Shown here in pieces: positions 7,124-17,880 of a DNA stretch of 64,000 nucleotides. Under the pieces are notes generated by a model. That model was not told where the DNA came from. It saw only the letters and a list, made by a program, of their open reading frames with translations, and did no database searches. This DNA comes from Eikenella corrodens (GTDB taxonomy: Bacteria; Pseudomonadota; Gammaproteobacteria; Burkholderiales; Neisseriaceae), in assembly GCF_900187105.1 (NCBI RefSeq), contig NZ_LT906482.1, forward strand, positions 558,001-622,000, in the 5' to 3' direction. The position numbers and the translations under genes are program-made. The number at the start of each line of letters is the position of its first letter. Position 1 is the first letter of the stretch.

Positions 7124-8698
7124 TTAGATTGACAACAGCCATTTCAGTGCCAGGCCGGTGCGGAATGGGCCTTCCGGTGCTTTTTGTGCATTGCCATCAT
7201 CAGCATTGGCAAATTGCAGCGGATGCTGGCCGGAATAATTAGCATCTTCTGTATCGATCAGCAGAATCGGGGCTTTCCCATTCAGCTGGCTCTTCAAGAA
7301 GCTGCCACGGAAACTTTGTACCGTACCGGGCTGCACTGAGAATCTGTTGTTCAACAAGACTTTTTGGCCGTTTACTACGAGATAGAGTTTATAGCCCCAA
7401 TCAGGTGCATTAGCCCAGCCTCGGTTGGCGATTTTTGCCGACCAGTGAACGATATTACTGTTTTGCTGGTCAACATAGGCACTGAGTTCTTCCACTACAT
7501 AACGGTAGCCCATTCTCTTACGGACTTCTGTCATGCAGGAGCCGGATTCCCAATTACCGATAAAGGTTTTGTGGTAGTCGTAGTTCAGATACGACACATG
7601 GTATTCGGCGCCTTCCCTCAAAATATCGGCACAGCTCGTACGTGCTCCTGCCAGCGGTTTGCAGGTTTCACCGCCGAATACCTGATGTATGCTGTTTTCG
7701 CGAGCAAAGCTACGTAGCTCTTCGGATGAGCGCCCACTGCCGCGCGGGTAATAGGTGCCCACATCGTCTTTGCTGGCCATAAAACAGTCGTTATGCATAC
7801 CTAGGGAAGCGGCACCGCGAGGCAGACTGCTGTTATTGCGGAAATTCATCAAATCGCCTGGGTAACGCAGCTGAAGCTTGGCATAAATGCCGTTATTGTT
7901 GGCATTCAGCAAGGCCTTGATTACCTCGGCTTTATTTTGGTCTGTATTCAAATTATTGGCAGAGGAATGCCATTCACCCCATGCACCAATAAAGCCTGCC
8001 TGCCATACGAAAATGTTGTCACGGTTTTTAGCCAAAATCGGGCGCAGTTGCTCGATATGGCGACGAACCTGTGCCAGATTGGTATCTTGGCCGGCTGCTG
8101 TGTAGTCGTATGAAAAACGCAAAATGGCATTAACGTTTTTCATTTTAGATAAGCCCTGATCCAATGCATTGAGATACGACTGGGGCAAATCCTGATTCCG
8201 CCATTGAGATAAGTCTGCCGGCATATACATCAGGCGGTAGCCATCACGATAGGCTTTTTCCAAGTCAGCATCAGTAATTTGGGAAGGGTCTTTACCATAA
8301 CGATAGAAACCGCGCCCATAACCAGGAACATCCCCCACTGCTTCTTTCAGGGAGACGGTTTTAACGTTGTTATTTCCATTATTATTGTTGCCATTATTGT
8401 TGTTGCTGGCATTGTTATTGTTAGTATTATTAGCAGCATTATTTCCAGAATTGCTGCCATTAGCAGCACCAGTATTATTATTGTTATTTGCACTGCCTCC
8501 TCCCGTACCTACGCTAATATTCCGGGTTCGGTCAGCGTTGCCTGATGTTCCCAGTTGGACTGTACCCTCATTTTGCTTTGCTGCGGTTTGATTTGCTTGC
8601 TGGTTGGAGCCGGCATTACTGGGCGTATCTGATTCGTCTTTTTTACAGCCTGCCAAAGCCACGGTACAAATCAGAACTGAAAGTAACGTTTTATTCAT
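7124..8698 (-). CDS. Asn-rich lipoprotein with DUF4874/DUF4832-type glycoside-hydrolase-like domain
   Basis: A 524-residue predicted lipoprotein. The signal peptide ends in lipobox LAGC with lipidated C18. A flexible linker follows, including a run that is almost pure Asn with a few Gly/Ala/Thr at residues 71-111. From about residue 115 the protein resembles the DUF4874-DUF4832 pair, a TIM-barrel-like, possibly carbohydrate-active fold: GYGRGFYRY, NAILRFSYDY, FVWQAGFIGAWGEWHSS and a C-terminal beta-rich part (VVNGQKVLLNN). The linker is encoded by AAT/AAC repeats prone to slippage. The gene is AT-richer than its neighbours and stands alone. The substrate is unknown, and surface exposure of the enzyme-like domain is inferred from the lipobox and linker. 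Confidence 0.8.
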   Translation of the reverse strand: MNKTLLSVLICTVALAGCKKDESDTPSNAGSNQQANQTAAKQNEGTVQLGTSGNADRTRNISVGTGGGSANNNNNTGAANGSNSGNNAANNTNNNNASNNNNGNNNNGNNNVKTVSLKEAVGDVPGYGRGFYRYGKDPSQITDADLEKAYRDGYRLMYMPADLSQWRNQDLPQSYLNALDQGLSKMKNVNAILRFSYDYTAAGQDTNLAQVRRHIEQLRPILAKNRDNIFVWQAGFIGAWGEWHSSANNLNTDQNKAEVIKALLNANNNGIYAKLQLRYPGDLMNFRNNSSLPRGAASLGMHNDCFMASKDDVGTYYPRGSGRSSEELRSFARENSIHQVFGGETCKPLAGARTSCADILREGAEYHVSYLNYDYHKTFIGNWESGSCMTEVRKRMGYRYVVEELSAYVDQQNSNIVHWSAKIANRGWANAPDWGYKLYLVVNGQKVLLNNRFSVQPGTVQSFRGSFLKSQLNGKAPILLIDTEDANYSGQHPLQFANADDGNAQKAPEGPFRTGLALKWLLSI

Positions 8699-8968
8699 GA
8701 TGACGATTTTCCTAAATATTTTCGCTAAATGGTCTACTTATAATATTAATACTGTGAAACATAGTAATCCTACAATGCTGTACACTTACTGTCAAAAAAT
8801 TCAAAAAGATGTACGCCCTCTTTAAGAATGTGAATGCATCTGTAAGCAAGCCGTTCTGTCGAAAGAGTGCCAACCATCACTTGCTCTTTAAAACTAAAAA
8901 CCGATAACGTTGTAATGCTCGGCACATCTTTCTAAATAAACTCAAACAGTTTTCAGGTAGCCTACTGC
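8699..8968. other. AT-rich intergenic region
   Basis: About 270 nt between the Asn-rich lipoprotein and tgt. It presumably holds the lipoprotein promoter. One DUS lies at 8950-8963 next to the tgt stop. I see no RNA gene or clear promoter. Confidence 0.4.
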
Positions 8969-10096
<1,128 letters not shown>

Positions 10097-10115
10097 TTAT
10101 CAATAATGCGGCGAT

Positions 10116-10220
10116 TATAGCTAAAGCATTTATTTCTTCCTACCGTGTTAGCCCGCCTTGCCATATTACCCATACTGCTGTGGCTCGCTGCCCGGCAAAA
10201 AATGATTGCTTTAACTGATA
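10116..10220. mobile_element. Decayed Correia-like element
   Basis: A 105 bp segment starting TATAGCTAAAGCATTTATT and ending in the imperfect complement. The interior (CCGTGTTAGCCCGCCTTGCC, then CATACTGCTGTGGCTCGCTG) matches the intact copies at 809 and 37772. It separates the tgt start from the tRNA promoter. Confidence 0.6.
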
Positions 10221-10250
10221 CAGCAAACCGCTGCCAGCCCTGCGCTTTCT

Positions 10251-10279
10251 TTGCGCGAGGGGTGGGAAAACAGTATAAT
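10251..10279 (+). promoter_or_regulatory. Promoter of tRNA-Val
   Basis: TTGCGC (10251-10256), a 17 nt spacer and a perfect TATAAT (10274-10279). Transcription would start near 10286, about 8 nt before the tRNA. Confidence 0.75.
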
Positions 10280-10293
10280 GCTGCCCCTTAAAC

Positions 10294-10370
10294 AGGCACG
10301 TAGCTCAGTTGGTTAGAGCATCACCTTGACATGGTGGGGGTCGTTGGTTCGAATCCAATCGTGCCTACCA
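10294..10370 (+). tRNA. tRNA-Val (GAC)
   Basis: A 77 nt cloverleaf: acceptor AGGCACG pairs with CGTGCCT, discriminator A, encoded CCA. The D arm is GCTCAGTTGGTTAGAGC. The anticodon stem TCACC/GGTGG holds loop TTGACAT with anticodon GAC. The T loop is TTCGAAT. It reads the codons GUC and GUU. Confidence 0.98.
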
Positions 10371-10555
10371 GAATTCGTGGGAACAGCAGGGGTTTCTGGG
10401 GAACTTCAGTTGTTCTTTTTTGTTTGGCCGCCCGCTACTAGTTTTAACTTTGCAGAAACCTAGCTTCCTTATAGAAACATTGTTTCAGGTAGCCTTTTGG
10501 ATTGCTGTTAAGGCTACCTGAAACTCCGGCCAAACCGCTGCAAGGAACCCGCCAT

Positions 10556-10663
10556 ATGCGCCGTTTACCTCCCGCGCTTGCGCTATTGCTTACACTGGCC
10601 GCATTGGCCGCCATAGCATTTGCCAGCCTGTTCCTGCTGTTTTACTTTTTCGGTTTCGCCTAA
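10556..10663 (+). CDS. Putative 35-residue single-span membrane protein
   Basis: A short frame MRRLPPALALLLT... ending FYFFGFA. It consists of a basic start followed by one long hydrophobic helix. ATG at 10556 is preceded by CAAGGAACCCGCCAT, a good Shine-Dalgarno. The frame lies in an otherwise empty gap between tRNA-Val and thrS, just after a pair of inverted DUS. Small membrane peptides are often missed. Nothing identifies its role, and conservation would be needed to confirm it. Confidence 0.45.
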   Translation: MRRLPPALALLLTLAALAAIAFASLFLLFYFFGFA

Positions 10664-10734
10664 TGCAACGATAAAGGCTACCTGAAACCCAAACCATTCA
10701 ACCGTTTATCCATTTCAAAGAAAGACAAACCATC

Positions 10735-12642
10735 ATGTCCCAAATCAACATCACCCTGCCCGACGGCTCCGTGCGCCAATACGAAGCCCCCGTAACCGTT
10801 GCCCAAATCGCCGCCTCCATCGGCTCCGGACTGGCCAAAGCCACCGTGGCTGGCAAAGTGAATGGCGTATTGCGCGATGCGTGCGACCCGATTACCGAAG
10901 ACGCCGCCGTGCAAATCATCACGCCCAAAGACCCGGAAGGCGTGGAAATCATCCGCCACTCCTGCGCGCACTTGGTCGGCCATGCCGTGAAACAGCTCTA
11001 TCCCAATGCCAAAATGGTAATCGGCCCGGTGATTGAAGAAGGCTTCTACTACGACATCGCCACAGAGAAACCCTTCACGCCCGAAGACGTAGCCGCCATC
11101 GAAGCACGGATGAAAGAGCTGATCAATCAAGATTACGATGTGGTCAAAATCATGACCCCGCGCGCCGAAACCATCAAAATCTTCCAAGAGCGCGGCGAAG
11201 AATACAAACTGCGCCTGATTGAAGACATGCCCGAAGTGGAAGCCATGGGCATGTACCACCACCAAGAATACGTAGATATGTGCCGTGGCCCACACGTGCC
11301 CAACACCCGGTTTTTAAAACACTTCAAGCTCACCAAGCTGGCCGGCGCCTACTGGCGCGGCGACAGCAACAACGAAATGCTGCAGCGCATCTACGGCACC
11401 GCCTGGGCTAGCAAAGACGAGCTCAAAGCCTACATTACCCGAATTGAAGAAGCCGAAAAACGCGACCACCGCCGCCTCGGCAAACAGCTCGACCTCTTCC
11501 ACCTGCAAGACGAAGCCCCCGGCATGGTGTTTTGGCATCCGCGCGGCTGGACGCTGTGGCAAACCATCGAGCAGCACATGCGCCGCGAGCTCGATGCCGC
11601 CGGCTACCGCGAAGTCAAAACCCCGCAAATCCTCGATAAAACCTTCTGGGAAAAATCCGGCCACTGGGCGAACTACAAAGACAATATGTTCACCACCTCC
11701 TCCGAGAAACGCGACTATGCCGTAAAACCGATGAACTGCCCCGGCCACGTGCAAATCTTCAACCACGGCCTGCGTTCCTACCGCGATCTGCCCATGCGCC
11801 TGGCCGAATTCGGCTCCTGCCACCGCAACGAGCCTTCCGGCGCGCTGCACGGCCTGATGCGCGTGCGCGGCTTCGTGCAAGATGATGCCCACATCTTCTG
11901 TACTGAAGACCAAATCGCCGAAGAAACCCGCGCCTTCAACCAACTGGTGATGAAAATTTACAAACAATTCGGCTTCGAGCACGTCAGCATCAAACTCTCG
12001 CTGCGCCCCGAACAGCGTGCCGGCACCGACGAAACTTGGGATAAAGCCGAACAAGGCCTGCGCGATGCGCTCACCGCCTGCGGCGTGCAATGGGAAGAAC
12101 TGCCCGGTGAAGGCGCCTTCTACGGCCCGAAAGTGGAATACCATATCAAAGACGCGCTCGGCCGCTCCTGGCAGTGCGGCACCATCCAGCTCGACTTCGT
12201 GCTGCCCGAACGCCTGGGTGCCGAATACGTTACCGAAGACAACGGCCGCGCCCGTCCCGTGATGCTGCACCGCGCCATTTTGGGCTCGCTGGAGCGCTTC
12301 ATCGGCATCCTGATTGAAGAGCACGCCGGCTCCTTCCCGCTCTGGCTCGCGCCCGTACAGATGGTGGTGATGAACATCACCGAAAAACAGGCCGATTACT
12401 GCCTGGAAGTGGTCAACAAACTCAAAGCCGCCGGCCTGCGCGCCGAAGCCGACCTTCGCAACGAAAAAATCGGCTACAAAATCCGCGACAACAGCCAAAT
12501 GCGCTACCCCTACCAAGTGGTGGTGGGCGATAAGGAAATGGAAAACGGCCAAGTGGCCGTACGCCGCAAAGGCGAGGATTTGGGCAGCATGCAGATAGAA
12601 GAGTTTATTGCCCGCTTGCAGCAAGAGCTGGCAGTGGTTTAA
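10735..12642 (+). CDS. thrS: Threonyl-tRNA synthetase
   Basis: A 635-residue class II synthetase. Residues 1-61 form the TGS domain. The editing domain (about 62-225) has H75, H79, C183 and H187 ([17 protein letters not shown]) for removing mischarged serine. The catalytic core starts near 245 and has zinc ligand C335 in [10 protein letters not shown]. The anticodon-binding domain is C-terminal (from about 540). The length matches the bacterial enzyme. It has no T-box and no obvious leader. The usual infC neighbour is not present within this window. Confidence 0.98.
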   Translation: MSQINITLPDGSVRQYEAPVTVAQIAASIGSGLAKATVAGKVNGVLRDACDPITEDAAVQIITPKDPEGVEIIRHSCAHLVGHAVKQLYPNAKMVIGPVIEEGFYYDIATEKPFTPEDVAAIEARMKELINQDYDVVKIMTPRAETIKIFQERGEEYKLRLIEDMPEVEAMGMYHHQEYVDMCRGPHVPNTRFLKHFKLTKLAGAYWRGDSNNEMLQRIYGTAWASKDELKAYITRIEEAEKRDHRRLGKQLDLFHLQDEAPGMVFWHPRGWTLWQTIEQHMRRELDAAGYREVKTPQILDKTFWEKSGHWANYKDNMFTTSSEKRDYAVKPMNCPGHVQIFNHGLRSYRDLPMRLAEFGSCHRNEPSGALHGLMRVRGFVQDDAHIFCTEDQIAEETRAFNQLVMKIYKQFGFEHVSIKLSLRPEQRAGTDETWDKAEQGLRDALTACGVQWEELPGEGAFYGPKVEYHIKDALGRSWQCGTIQLDFVLPERLGAEYVTEDNGRARPVMLHRAILGSLERFIGILIEEHAGSFPLWLAPVQMVVMNITEKQADYCLEVVNKLKAAGLRAEADLRNEKIGYKIRDNSQMRYPYQVVVGDKEMENGQVAVRRKGEDLGSMQIEEFIARLQQELAVV

Positions 12643-12684
12643 AGATTTTCAGGTAGCCTTTTATATGGCTACCTGAAAATCTTT
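12641..12684 (+). terminator. DUS-pair terminator of thrS
   Basis: An inverted repeat AAAGATTTTCAGGTAGCC / GGCTACCTGAAAATCTTT with an 8 nt loop, beginning within the thrS stop codon. Each arm contains a full uptake sequence. Confidence 0.8.
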
Positions 12685-12863
12685 GGGCACATAGGCCTGG
12701 CATTAATGCCCGACTTCTTCTGGAACATTGTGCCAAACATCCACGCCCTGACTGTGGCTTCCGTTGACAACCCACAAACGGAAGGCGGACAATTTTTCAG
12801 GTAGCCCTGGGCTGCATGAGGCTACCTGAAAATTCTTTTGGGCAGTATTTTAGAGGAATGAAG

Positions 12864-13415
12864 ATGGGGCAGAAACGCTGGAAGAAGATAGCGCTGGCGG
12901 TGTTGATAGTGTTTGCACTAATCGGTATGGCTGCCACTGTGGCAGTCCTCCCGTTTGTTGGCAACTATATCAGCGATATGAATAGAGAAGTGGATACCAC
13001 GCCGCTGGTTTCTGTGCCGTTCAGTACGCAGCAAGAAGGCTATCAACAGACGATGAACGATGTACCGATTCCGCATCGAGGGTTGTTTGCACTCATGGTG
13101 AGATTGAAGCCGAAAACCGGAATACATCTTTCAAAAGAAGAGATAGACAACTTGTTTTATCAGGCCAGGCATGTGCCTTTTGTGGTGAAGTATGAGGTGC
13201 AAACGGCGGGTAATCCCAGCTTGCTTTATGGGAAAGACACGGTTGTGGCTGATTTCTCCAAAGAGGAAAACGGCGATTTCATTTTCTCCGTTCACTCCGG
13301 ATTTGTCCGCAAAGGGGATAGATTGATGATACGGGCGGAGAATCTTATCCAAGTGCCAGAGTTTGCGAAATTTGATGCATTTTTAGAGTTTAGAGAAAAG
13401 AGACCTGATAAATAA
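12864..13415 (+). CDS. Membrane-anchored protein of unknown function
   Basis: A 183-residue protein with a lysine-rich start (MGQKRWKKIA), one transmembrane helix at about 10-33 and a predicted periplasmic domain of about 150 residues without cysteines. ATG at 12864 was preferred because AGAGGA lies 6 nt upstream. ATG at 12858 would directly abut the Shine-Dalgarno. The gene is less GC-rich than its neighbours. I do not recognise the domain. It stands alone between DUS-rich spacers. Confidence 0.65.
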   Translation: MGQKRWKKIALAVLIVFALIGMAATVAVLPFVGNYISDMNREVDTTPLVSVPFSTQQEGYQQTMNDVPIPHRGLFALMVRLKPKTGIHLSKEEIDNLFYQARHVPFVVKYEVQTAGNPSLLYGKDTVVADFSKEENGDFIFSVHSGFVRKGDRLMIRAENLIQVPEFAKFDAFLEFREKRPDK

Positions 13416-13516
13416 GTAGGCTTGGAGGGTTCTTCAGTCATTCTGCCCGCACATTAAAGAGGCTACCTGAAATACCGAAAATTTGATAAACCGTGTTCTT
13501 ACCAAGGAGTCTTATC

Positions 13517-14107
13517 ATGAAAGTTTTGGTTAATCTGTTCCATCCGCACCTTGAACGTTCTGTCGTAAACCACACTTGGGCGGAGCGCCTCGCCAACCAG
13601 CCCGGCATTACCCTGCGCAACCTGTACGATCTTTATCCCGACGGCAAAATCGACGTAGCCGCCGAACAACAGGCTTTGGCCGAACACGACCGCTTGGTGT
13701 TCCAACACCCGTTCTATTGGTACTCCACCCCACCGCTGATGAAGCAATGGCTCGACGACGTGCTAACCTACGGCTGGGCATACGGCCCGGGCGGCAACGC
13801 GCTGGCAGGCAAAGAGTGGTTGTCGGCCATTTCCACCGGTGGCCCGGCAGATTCCTACCAAGCAGGCGGCTACAACCGCTTTTCCATGAGCGAGTTTTTG
13901 AAGCCCTTGGTACAGACTGCCTCCTTGCTGCAAACCGTCTTCCTGCCGCCGTTTATTTTCCACGGCGCAGTGGTGGCCGATAGCGAAGCCATACGTGCTT
14001 CTGCCGATGCACTGCTGGACTATATCCGCAATCCGCTGCTCGACCCGCAGAAAAAGCTGGCAGCTTTGCAGGCCAAAATGGAAAGCGAAGGAGTGAAGCT
14101 GGAATAA
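13517..14107 (+). CDS. NAD(P)H-dependent oxidoreductase, flavodoxin-like fold (KefF/KefG type)
   Basis: A 196-residue member of the NAD(P)H quinone oxidoreductase family that includes the KefF/KefG ancillary subunits of glutathione-gated potassium efflux. Typical pieces are FQHPFYWYSTPPLMKQWLD (about 64-82), GWAYGPGG, LAGKEWLSAISTGGP and QTASLLQTVFLPPFIFHG. Start ATG at 13517 has AAGGAGT upstream. No kefB/kefC gene is adjacent, so it may work as a free-standing quinone or electrophile reductase. Confidence 0.88.
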   Translation: MKVLVNLFHPHLERSVVNHTWAERLANQPGITLRNLYDLYPDGKIDVAAEQQALAEHDRLVFQHPFYWYSTPPLMKQWLDDVLTYGWAYGPGGNALAGKEWLSAISTGGPADSYQAGGYNRFSMSEFLKPLVQTASLLQTVFLPPFIFHGAVVADSEAIRASADALLDYIRNPLLDPQKKLAALQAKMESEGVKLE

Positions 14108-14175
14108 CAGCCGCAAGGAGCACCTGTTGCGCACGCAATTTGAGGCTACCTTAGAACTGCTTAATTGCATAATAA

Positions 14176-14205
14176 AGAGGCTACCTGAAATTTCAGGTAG
14201 CCTCT
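14176..14205. terminator. Bidirectional DUS-palindrome terminator
   Basis: A perfect 30 bp palindrome of two abutting uptake sequences (AGAGGCTACCTGAAA and its complement) between the convergent oxidoreductase and metK genes. Confidence 0.75.
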
Positions 14206-14225
14206 AATCTGTTTGGCAAACGGGA

Positions 14226-15395
14226 TTACAAACCTGCTGCCGCCTTTAAAGCCGCGGCCTTATCGGTGCGCTCCCAAGTAAACTCGGGCTCTTCGCGGCC
14301 GAAGTGGCCGTAGGCGGCGGATTTGCTGTAAATCGGGCGCAGTAGGTCGAGCATCTGCACAATGCCTTTCGGACGCAGATCGAAATGTTCGCGCACGATG
14401 GCGATGAGTTTGTCTTCGCTGATTTTGCCCGTGCCGAAGGTGTCGATGGCGATGGAAGTGGGCTCGGCGATGCCGATGGCGTAGGAAACCTGAATCTGGC
14501 ATTGGGTCGCCAAACCGGCGGCCACGATGTTTTTCGCCACATAACGGCAAGCATAGGCAGCGGAACGGTCTACTTTGCTCGGGTCTTTGCCGGAGAACGC
14601 GCCGCCGCCATGCGGGGCTGCGCCGCCGTAGGTATCGACAATGATTTTGCGGCCGGTGAGCCCGCAGTCGCCCTGCGGCCCGCCGATCACGAAGCGGCCG
14701 GTGGGGTTGATGAGGTATTTGGTGTCGGTGGTGAGCATTTCGGGCGGCAGCACGGGTTTGATGATGTGCTCAATCACGGCTTTGCTCAGTTCTTCATGGC
14801 CGATAGACGGATCGTGCTGGGTGGAAAGCACCACGGTATCGATGCGTTTTACCTTGCCGGTTTCGCTGTCGTACACGGCGGTAATTTGCGCTTTGGCATC
14901 GGGGCGCAGCCAAGGCAGCTGGCCGCTTTTGCGCAGTTCGCTCTGGCGCTGCATCAGGCGGTGGCTGTAATAGATGGCAAAGGGCATCAGGGTGGGGGTT
15001 TCGTCGCAGGCATAGCCGAACATCAGGCCTTGGTCGCCCGCGCCTTGGTTCAGGTCGATACCTTCGCCTTCGTTCACGCCTTGGGCGATGTCGGGTGATT
15101 GCTGGTCGTAATACACGCCCACCGCGCAGCCGTTGGCATCAAAGCCGAGCTCGGAAGAGTTGTAGCCGATTTTAGCAATGGTTTCACGCGCCACTTTGAT
15201 GTAGTCCACGTGTGCGGTAGTGGTGATTTCCCCGGCCAGCACGCACAGGCCGGTGTTCACCAGCGTTTCGGCAGCCACTCGGGCTTTGGGGTCTTGGGTG
15301 AGGACGGCATCGAGAATGGCATCGGATACTTGATCGGCCACTTTGTCGGGATGGCCTTCGGAAACAGATTCGGAGGTGAAGAGGTATTCGCTCAT
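14226..15395 (-). CDS. metK: S-adenosylmethionine synthetase
   Basis: A 389-residue enzyme making SAM from methionine and ATP. It shows the ATP motif GHPDK (residues 14-18), [12 protein letters not shown], the P-loop-like [19 protein letters not shown] and a C-terminal [13 protein letters not shown]. Start ATG at 15395 gives the conserved [18 protein letters not shown]. The longer frame from 15470 runs through the leader terminator and is not real. The gene is preceded by a roughly 190 nt structured leader with an intrinsic terminator, which suggests control by transcription attenuation. Confidence 0.98.
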   Translation of the reverse strand: MSEYLFTSESVSEGHPDKVADQVSDAILDAVLTQDPKARVAAETLVNTGLCVLAGEITTTAHVDYIKVARETIAKIGYNSSELGFDANGCAVGVYYDQQSPDIAQGVNEGEGIDLNQGAGDQGLMFGYACDETPTLMPFAIYYSHRLMQRQSELRKSGQLPWLRPDAKAQITAVYDSETGKVKRIDTVVLSTQHDPSIGHEELSKAVIEHIIKPVLPPEMLTTDTKYLINPTGRFVIGGPQGDCGLTGRKIIVDTYGGAAPHGGGAFSGKDPSKVDRSAAYACRYVAKNIVAAGLATQCQIQVSYAIGIAEPTSIAIDTFGTGKISEDKLIAIVREHFDLRPKGIVQMLDLLRPIYSKSAAYGHFGREEPEFTWERTDKAAALKAAAGL

Positions 15396-15588
15396 GATAT
15401 GTCTTTCAGATAATAGATAAACCTTGCAGCCTAGCAAGGAGGGCTCAACGGGCAATAAAAAATCCCGCACCAGGCGGGAAGAGATATTGCCCGGCCTGAT
15501 TCAGACGAGCCACATCGGCCTCTCGGCCGTCCACCTTACGCGCCGTTTGCGGCGGGCAGGTTGGCATGGATTCCCAACTCTTAATGCG
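15396..15588 (-). promoter_or_regulatory. Structured leader of metK, candidate riboswitch/attenuator
   Basis: From the predicted start near 15588 the minus-strand RNA can form several short hairpins (GTTGG/CCAAC, CGCCG/CGGCG, GGCC/GGCC) and then an intrinsic terminator: TCCCGC/GCGGGA (arms 15474-15479 and 15463-15468) followed by six U (15462-15457). A perfect 9 bp outer helix (15485-15493 with 15449-15457) encloses it. A further CCTTGC/GCAAGG hairpin lies close to the start codon. A terminator located 60 nt before metK on the same strand implies a regulatory decision. I do not recognise it as SAM-I, -II, -III or SAH class. Confidence 0.6.
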
Positions 15589-15594
15589 CCACAG

Positions 15595-15623
15595 ATGATA
15601 ACAAATCCCGTCTGCAGCGGCAA
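15595..15623 (-). promoter_or_regulatory. Predicted metK promoter
   Basis: On the minus strand, TTGCCG (15623-15618), a 17 nt spacer and TATCAT (15600-15595). This would start the leader RNA near 15588. Confidence 0.5.
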
Positions 15624-15744
15624 GCGGCGGGATGGGTTTTAGGTAGCCTCGACAGGAAGCAGGCTACCTGAAAATTTGCAGGGGTGGATAAAACCAAACA
15701 GCGGCATGACCACACTGCTCTATCCCGCCAGCTCCACACACAAA

Positions 15745-15835
15745 AGGCTACCTGAAATTTTTAGCTTTGCAGAAACTCGGCCTTCCTTCGGAAACCTCGT
15801 TTTAACTTCGTTGAAGCTGCGCTTTCAGGTAGCCT
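15745..15835. repeat. DUS-bounded repeat element
   Basis: Inverted uptake sequences flank a 65 nt core with agctttgcagaaactcgg and aacttcgttgaagctgcg. This core is shared in part with copies at 19985, 28403, 31032, 31889 and 54101. It lies just after the hscA stop and may terminate that gene. Confidence 0.6.
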
Positions 15836-15854
15836 TTATCAAACTCTGCCCTAT

Positions 15855-17714
15855 TCACGCCATATCTTCCACCCGCTGGCCAGTGAGAGCGCGCTGGATG
15901 TTGCGGTCCATGCGTTTGGCGGCAAAATCGTCGGTGCCGGCGGCAAGGGCGGCGGTGGCGTTGCGGATGGGGTTGGCTTCGGCTTCGGGCAGTAGGCTTT
16001 GCAGGGTGGAGATTTGGGCGCGAATAGCGGCAAGGCTGCTCTCATCGAGCAGGTCACTATCCAGCTCCAACGCGGCCTCCACTGCATCAATCAGGCTTTC
16101 GGCTTCCACCACGGCTTCGGCACGGGCACGGGCGGCAGCATCGCCTCCGGCGTGGCTGATGCTGTCGGACAACATACGGGTGATGGTTTCGTCGTCGAGG
16201 CCGTAGGAGGGTTTCACTTCAATTTGCGCCTGCACGCCGGTGGTTTGCTCGCGGGCAGACACGGAAAGCAGGCCGTCGGCATCGATTTGGAAGGTAACGC
16301 GGATACGGGCGGCACCGGCCACCATCGGCGGAATGCCGCGCAGGGTGAATTTGGCTAGGCTGCGGCAGTCGGCCACCAACTCGCGTTCGCCTTGCACCAC
16401 GTGGATGGTCATGGCGGTCTGGCCGTCTTTGAAGGTGGTGAACTCTTGGGCGCGGGCAGTAGGCAGGGTGCTGTTGCGCGGAATGATTTTCTCAGCCAGC
16501 CCGCCGTAGGTTTCGAGGCCGAGTGAGAGGGGGGTAACATCGAGCAACAGCCAGTCGTTGTCGCGCTTGTTGCCGGCCAGCACGTCGGCCTGCATGGCGG
16601 CGCCGAGTGCAACCACTTGGTCGGGATCTAGATTGGTGAGCGGGGTTTGGCCGAAGAAGTTGGCCACAGCCTGTTGCACATGCAGCATGCGGGTGGCACC
16701 GCCCACCATAATCACGCCGCCGATATCGCCTTTGCTGATGCCGGCGTCTTTCAACGCCTGCTTCACTGGCACAAGGGTTTGTGCCACGAGGTGCTGGGTG
16801 AGAGCATGGAATTGGGTACGGGTGAAGATGGTATCGATCGATGTACCATCGCTTAGCACGGCTTGGATACGGCTTTCAGGTAGCCTGCTGAGCTCTTCTT
16901 TGGCACGACGCACCAGGCTGAGCAGCAGGCGGCTGTCTTGGGCGTTGGTGATAGAAAGACGATTCACTTCAATCAGATGACACAGCATGCGGTGGTCGAA
17001 ATCGTCGCCGCCAAGCGCAGAATTGCCGCCGGTGGCCTTCACTTCGAACAGTCCTTTGGAAAGCTGCAAAATGGATACGTCGAAGGTGCCACCACCGAGG
17101 TCGTACACCACAAAGGTGCCTTCGGCAGCATTATCCAGCCCGTAGGCGATGGCGGCGGCGGTGGGCTCGTTGAGCAGGCGCAGCACGTTCAGCCCGGCCA
17201 GGCGGGCGGCATCTTTGGTGGCTTGGCGTTGGGCATCATCAAAATAGGCCGGCACGGTGATAACCGCACCCACTAATTCGCCCCCAAGGCTCTGTTCGGC
17301 GCGGGCTTTGAGCGAGCGCAGGATGTCGGCAGATACGTCGATCGGCGTTTTCGCACCTTGGCGGGTCTGCAGGTCGATTAGTTGGTCGGATTGGCCGAAA
17401 CGGTAAGGCAGATGGCTGGTATCGATGTCTTCCAATTTGCGGCCGATCAGGCGTTTGGCGGAGCTGACGGTGTTGGCCGGGTCGGCAGTTTGGCTTTGCA
17501 GGGCAGCCCGGCCGGTGATGATTTGCCCATCAGCACCATAGCGCACCACCGAAGGCAGTAGGAAACGGCCTTCTTCATCGGGCAAGCAGGCAGCATGGCC
17601 GCTTTTCACGGTGGCTACCAAGCTGTTGGTAGTGCCCAAGTCGATACCGACAGCTAGGCGGTGTTTGTGCGGGGCGGCAGAGAGGCCGGGCTCGGCGATT
17701 TGTAGGAGTGCCAT
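15855..17714 (-). CDS. hscA: Fe-S cluster assembly chaperone HscA (Hsp70)
   Basis: A 619-residue specialised Hsp70 that works with HscB to release Fe-S clusters from IscU. The ATPase domain carries [14 protein letters not shown] (about 21-34), [15 protein letters not shown] and [11 protein letters not shown]. The substrate-binding domain includes [14 protein letters not shown]. The N-terminal lead of about 20 residues before the first phosphate loop is characteristic of HscA rather than DnaK. The other isc genes are not adjacent, so the Fe-S operon is split in this organism. Confidence 0.93.
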   Translation of the reverse strand: MALLQIAEPGLSAAPHKHRLAVGIDLGTTNSLVATVKSGHAACLPDEEGRFLLPSVVRYGADGQIITGRAALQSQTADPANTVSSAKRLIGRKLEDIDTSHLPYRFGQSDQLIDLQTRQGAKTPIDVSADILRSLKARAEQSLGGELVGAVITVPAYFDDAQRQATKDAARLAGLNVLRLLNEPTAAAIAYGLDNAAEGTFVVYDLGGGTFDVSILQLSKGLFEVKATGGNSALGGDDFDHRMLCHLIEVNRLSITNAQDSRLLLSLVRRAKEELSRLPESRIQAVLSDGTSIDTIFTRTQFHALTQHLVAQTLVPVKQALKDAGISKGDIGGVIMVGGATRMLHVQQAVANFFGQTPLTNLDPDQVVALGAAMQADVLAGNKRDNDWLLLDVTPLSLGLETYGGLAEKIIPRNSTLPTARAQEFTTFKDGQTAMTIHVVQGERELVADCRSLAKFTLRGIPPMVAGAARIRVTFQIDADGLLSVSAREQTTGVQAQIEVKPSYGLDDETITRMLSDSISHAGGDAAARARAEAVVEAESLIDAVEAALELDSDLLDESSLAAIRAQISTLQSLLPEAEANPIRNATAALAAGTDDFAAKRMDRNIQRALTGQRVEDMA

Positions 17715-17792
17715 GGTGGTTGGTGTGTGTTTAAGTATGGGAATAAGCGGTTATTTTAACATATTGGCTGAGTGCTTCGGTCGGAATTAAAC

Positions 17793-17834
17793 TTTTCAGG
17801 TAGCCTCAACCGGAATGGAGGCTACCTGAAAATC
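17793..17834. repeat. Inverted DUS pair
   Basis: Two uptake sequences in opposite orientation, extended by shared TTTT/AAAA edges, lie between hscA and the 6S RNA gene. Confidence 0.6.
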
Positions 17835-17847
17835 TTGCAGCCGACGC

Positions 17848-17876
17848 AAAAGCCGGCATCCACGATACCGGCTTTT
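17848..17876 (-). terminator. Terminator downstream of 6S RNA
   Basis: On the minus strand, AAAAGCCGG...CCGGCTTTT forms a strong stem followed by a short U-run, placed about 5 nt beyond the predicted mature 3' end of the 6S RNA. Confidence 0.7.
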
Positions 17877-17880
17877 AGTA

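Noticed and set aside
8279-8591. Plus-strand frames rich in Ile, Val and Leu opposite the Asn-rich linker
   Set aside because: They are the complement of AAT/AAC repeats. The apparent membrane protein is an artefact of the repeat.
11314-12624. A 436-codon open frame on the minus strand opposite thrS
   Set aside because: It mirrors the codon bias of thrS, lacks a credible ribosome site and reads as low-complexity His/Val/Phe/Gly text with no family resemblance. thrS is certain.
12706-12804. A 32-codon frame starting MPDFFWNIV between the thrS terminator and the next gene
   Set aside because: No Shine-Dalgarno, and it ends inside a DUS. It may be a gene remnant but cannot be supported.
15396-15588. 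A SAM-I, SAH or cobalamin riboswitch in the metK leader
   Set aside because: I compared the leader with the core motifs I know for these classes and could not align them, so the element is reported only as an unclassified structured leader.
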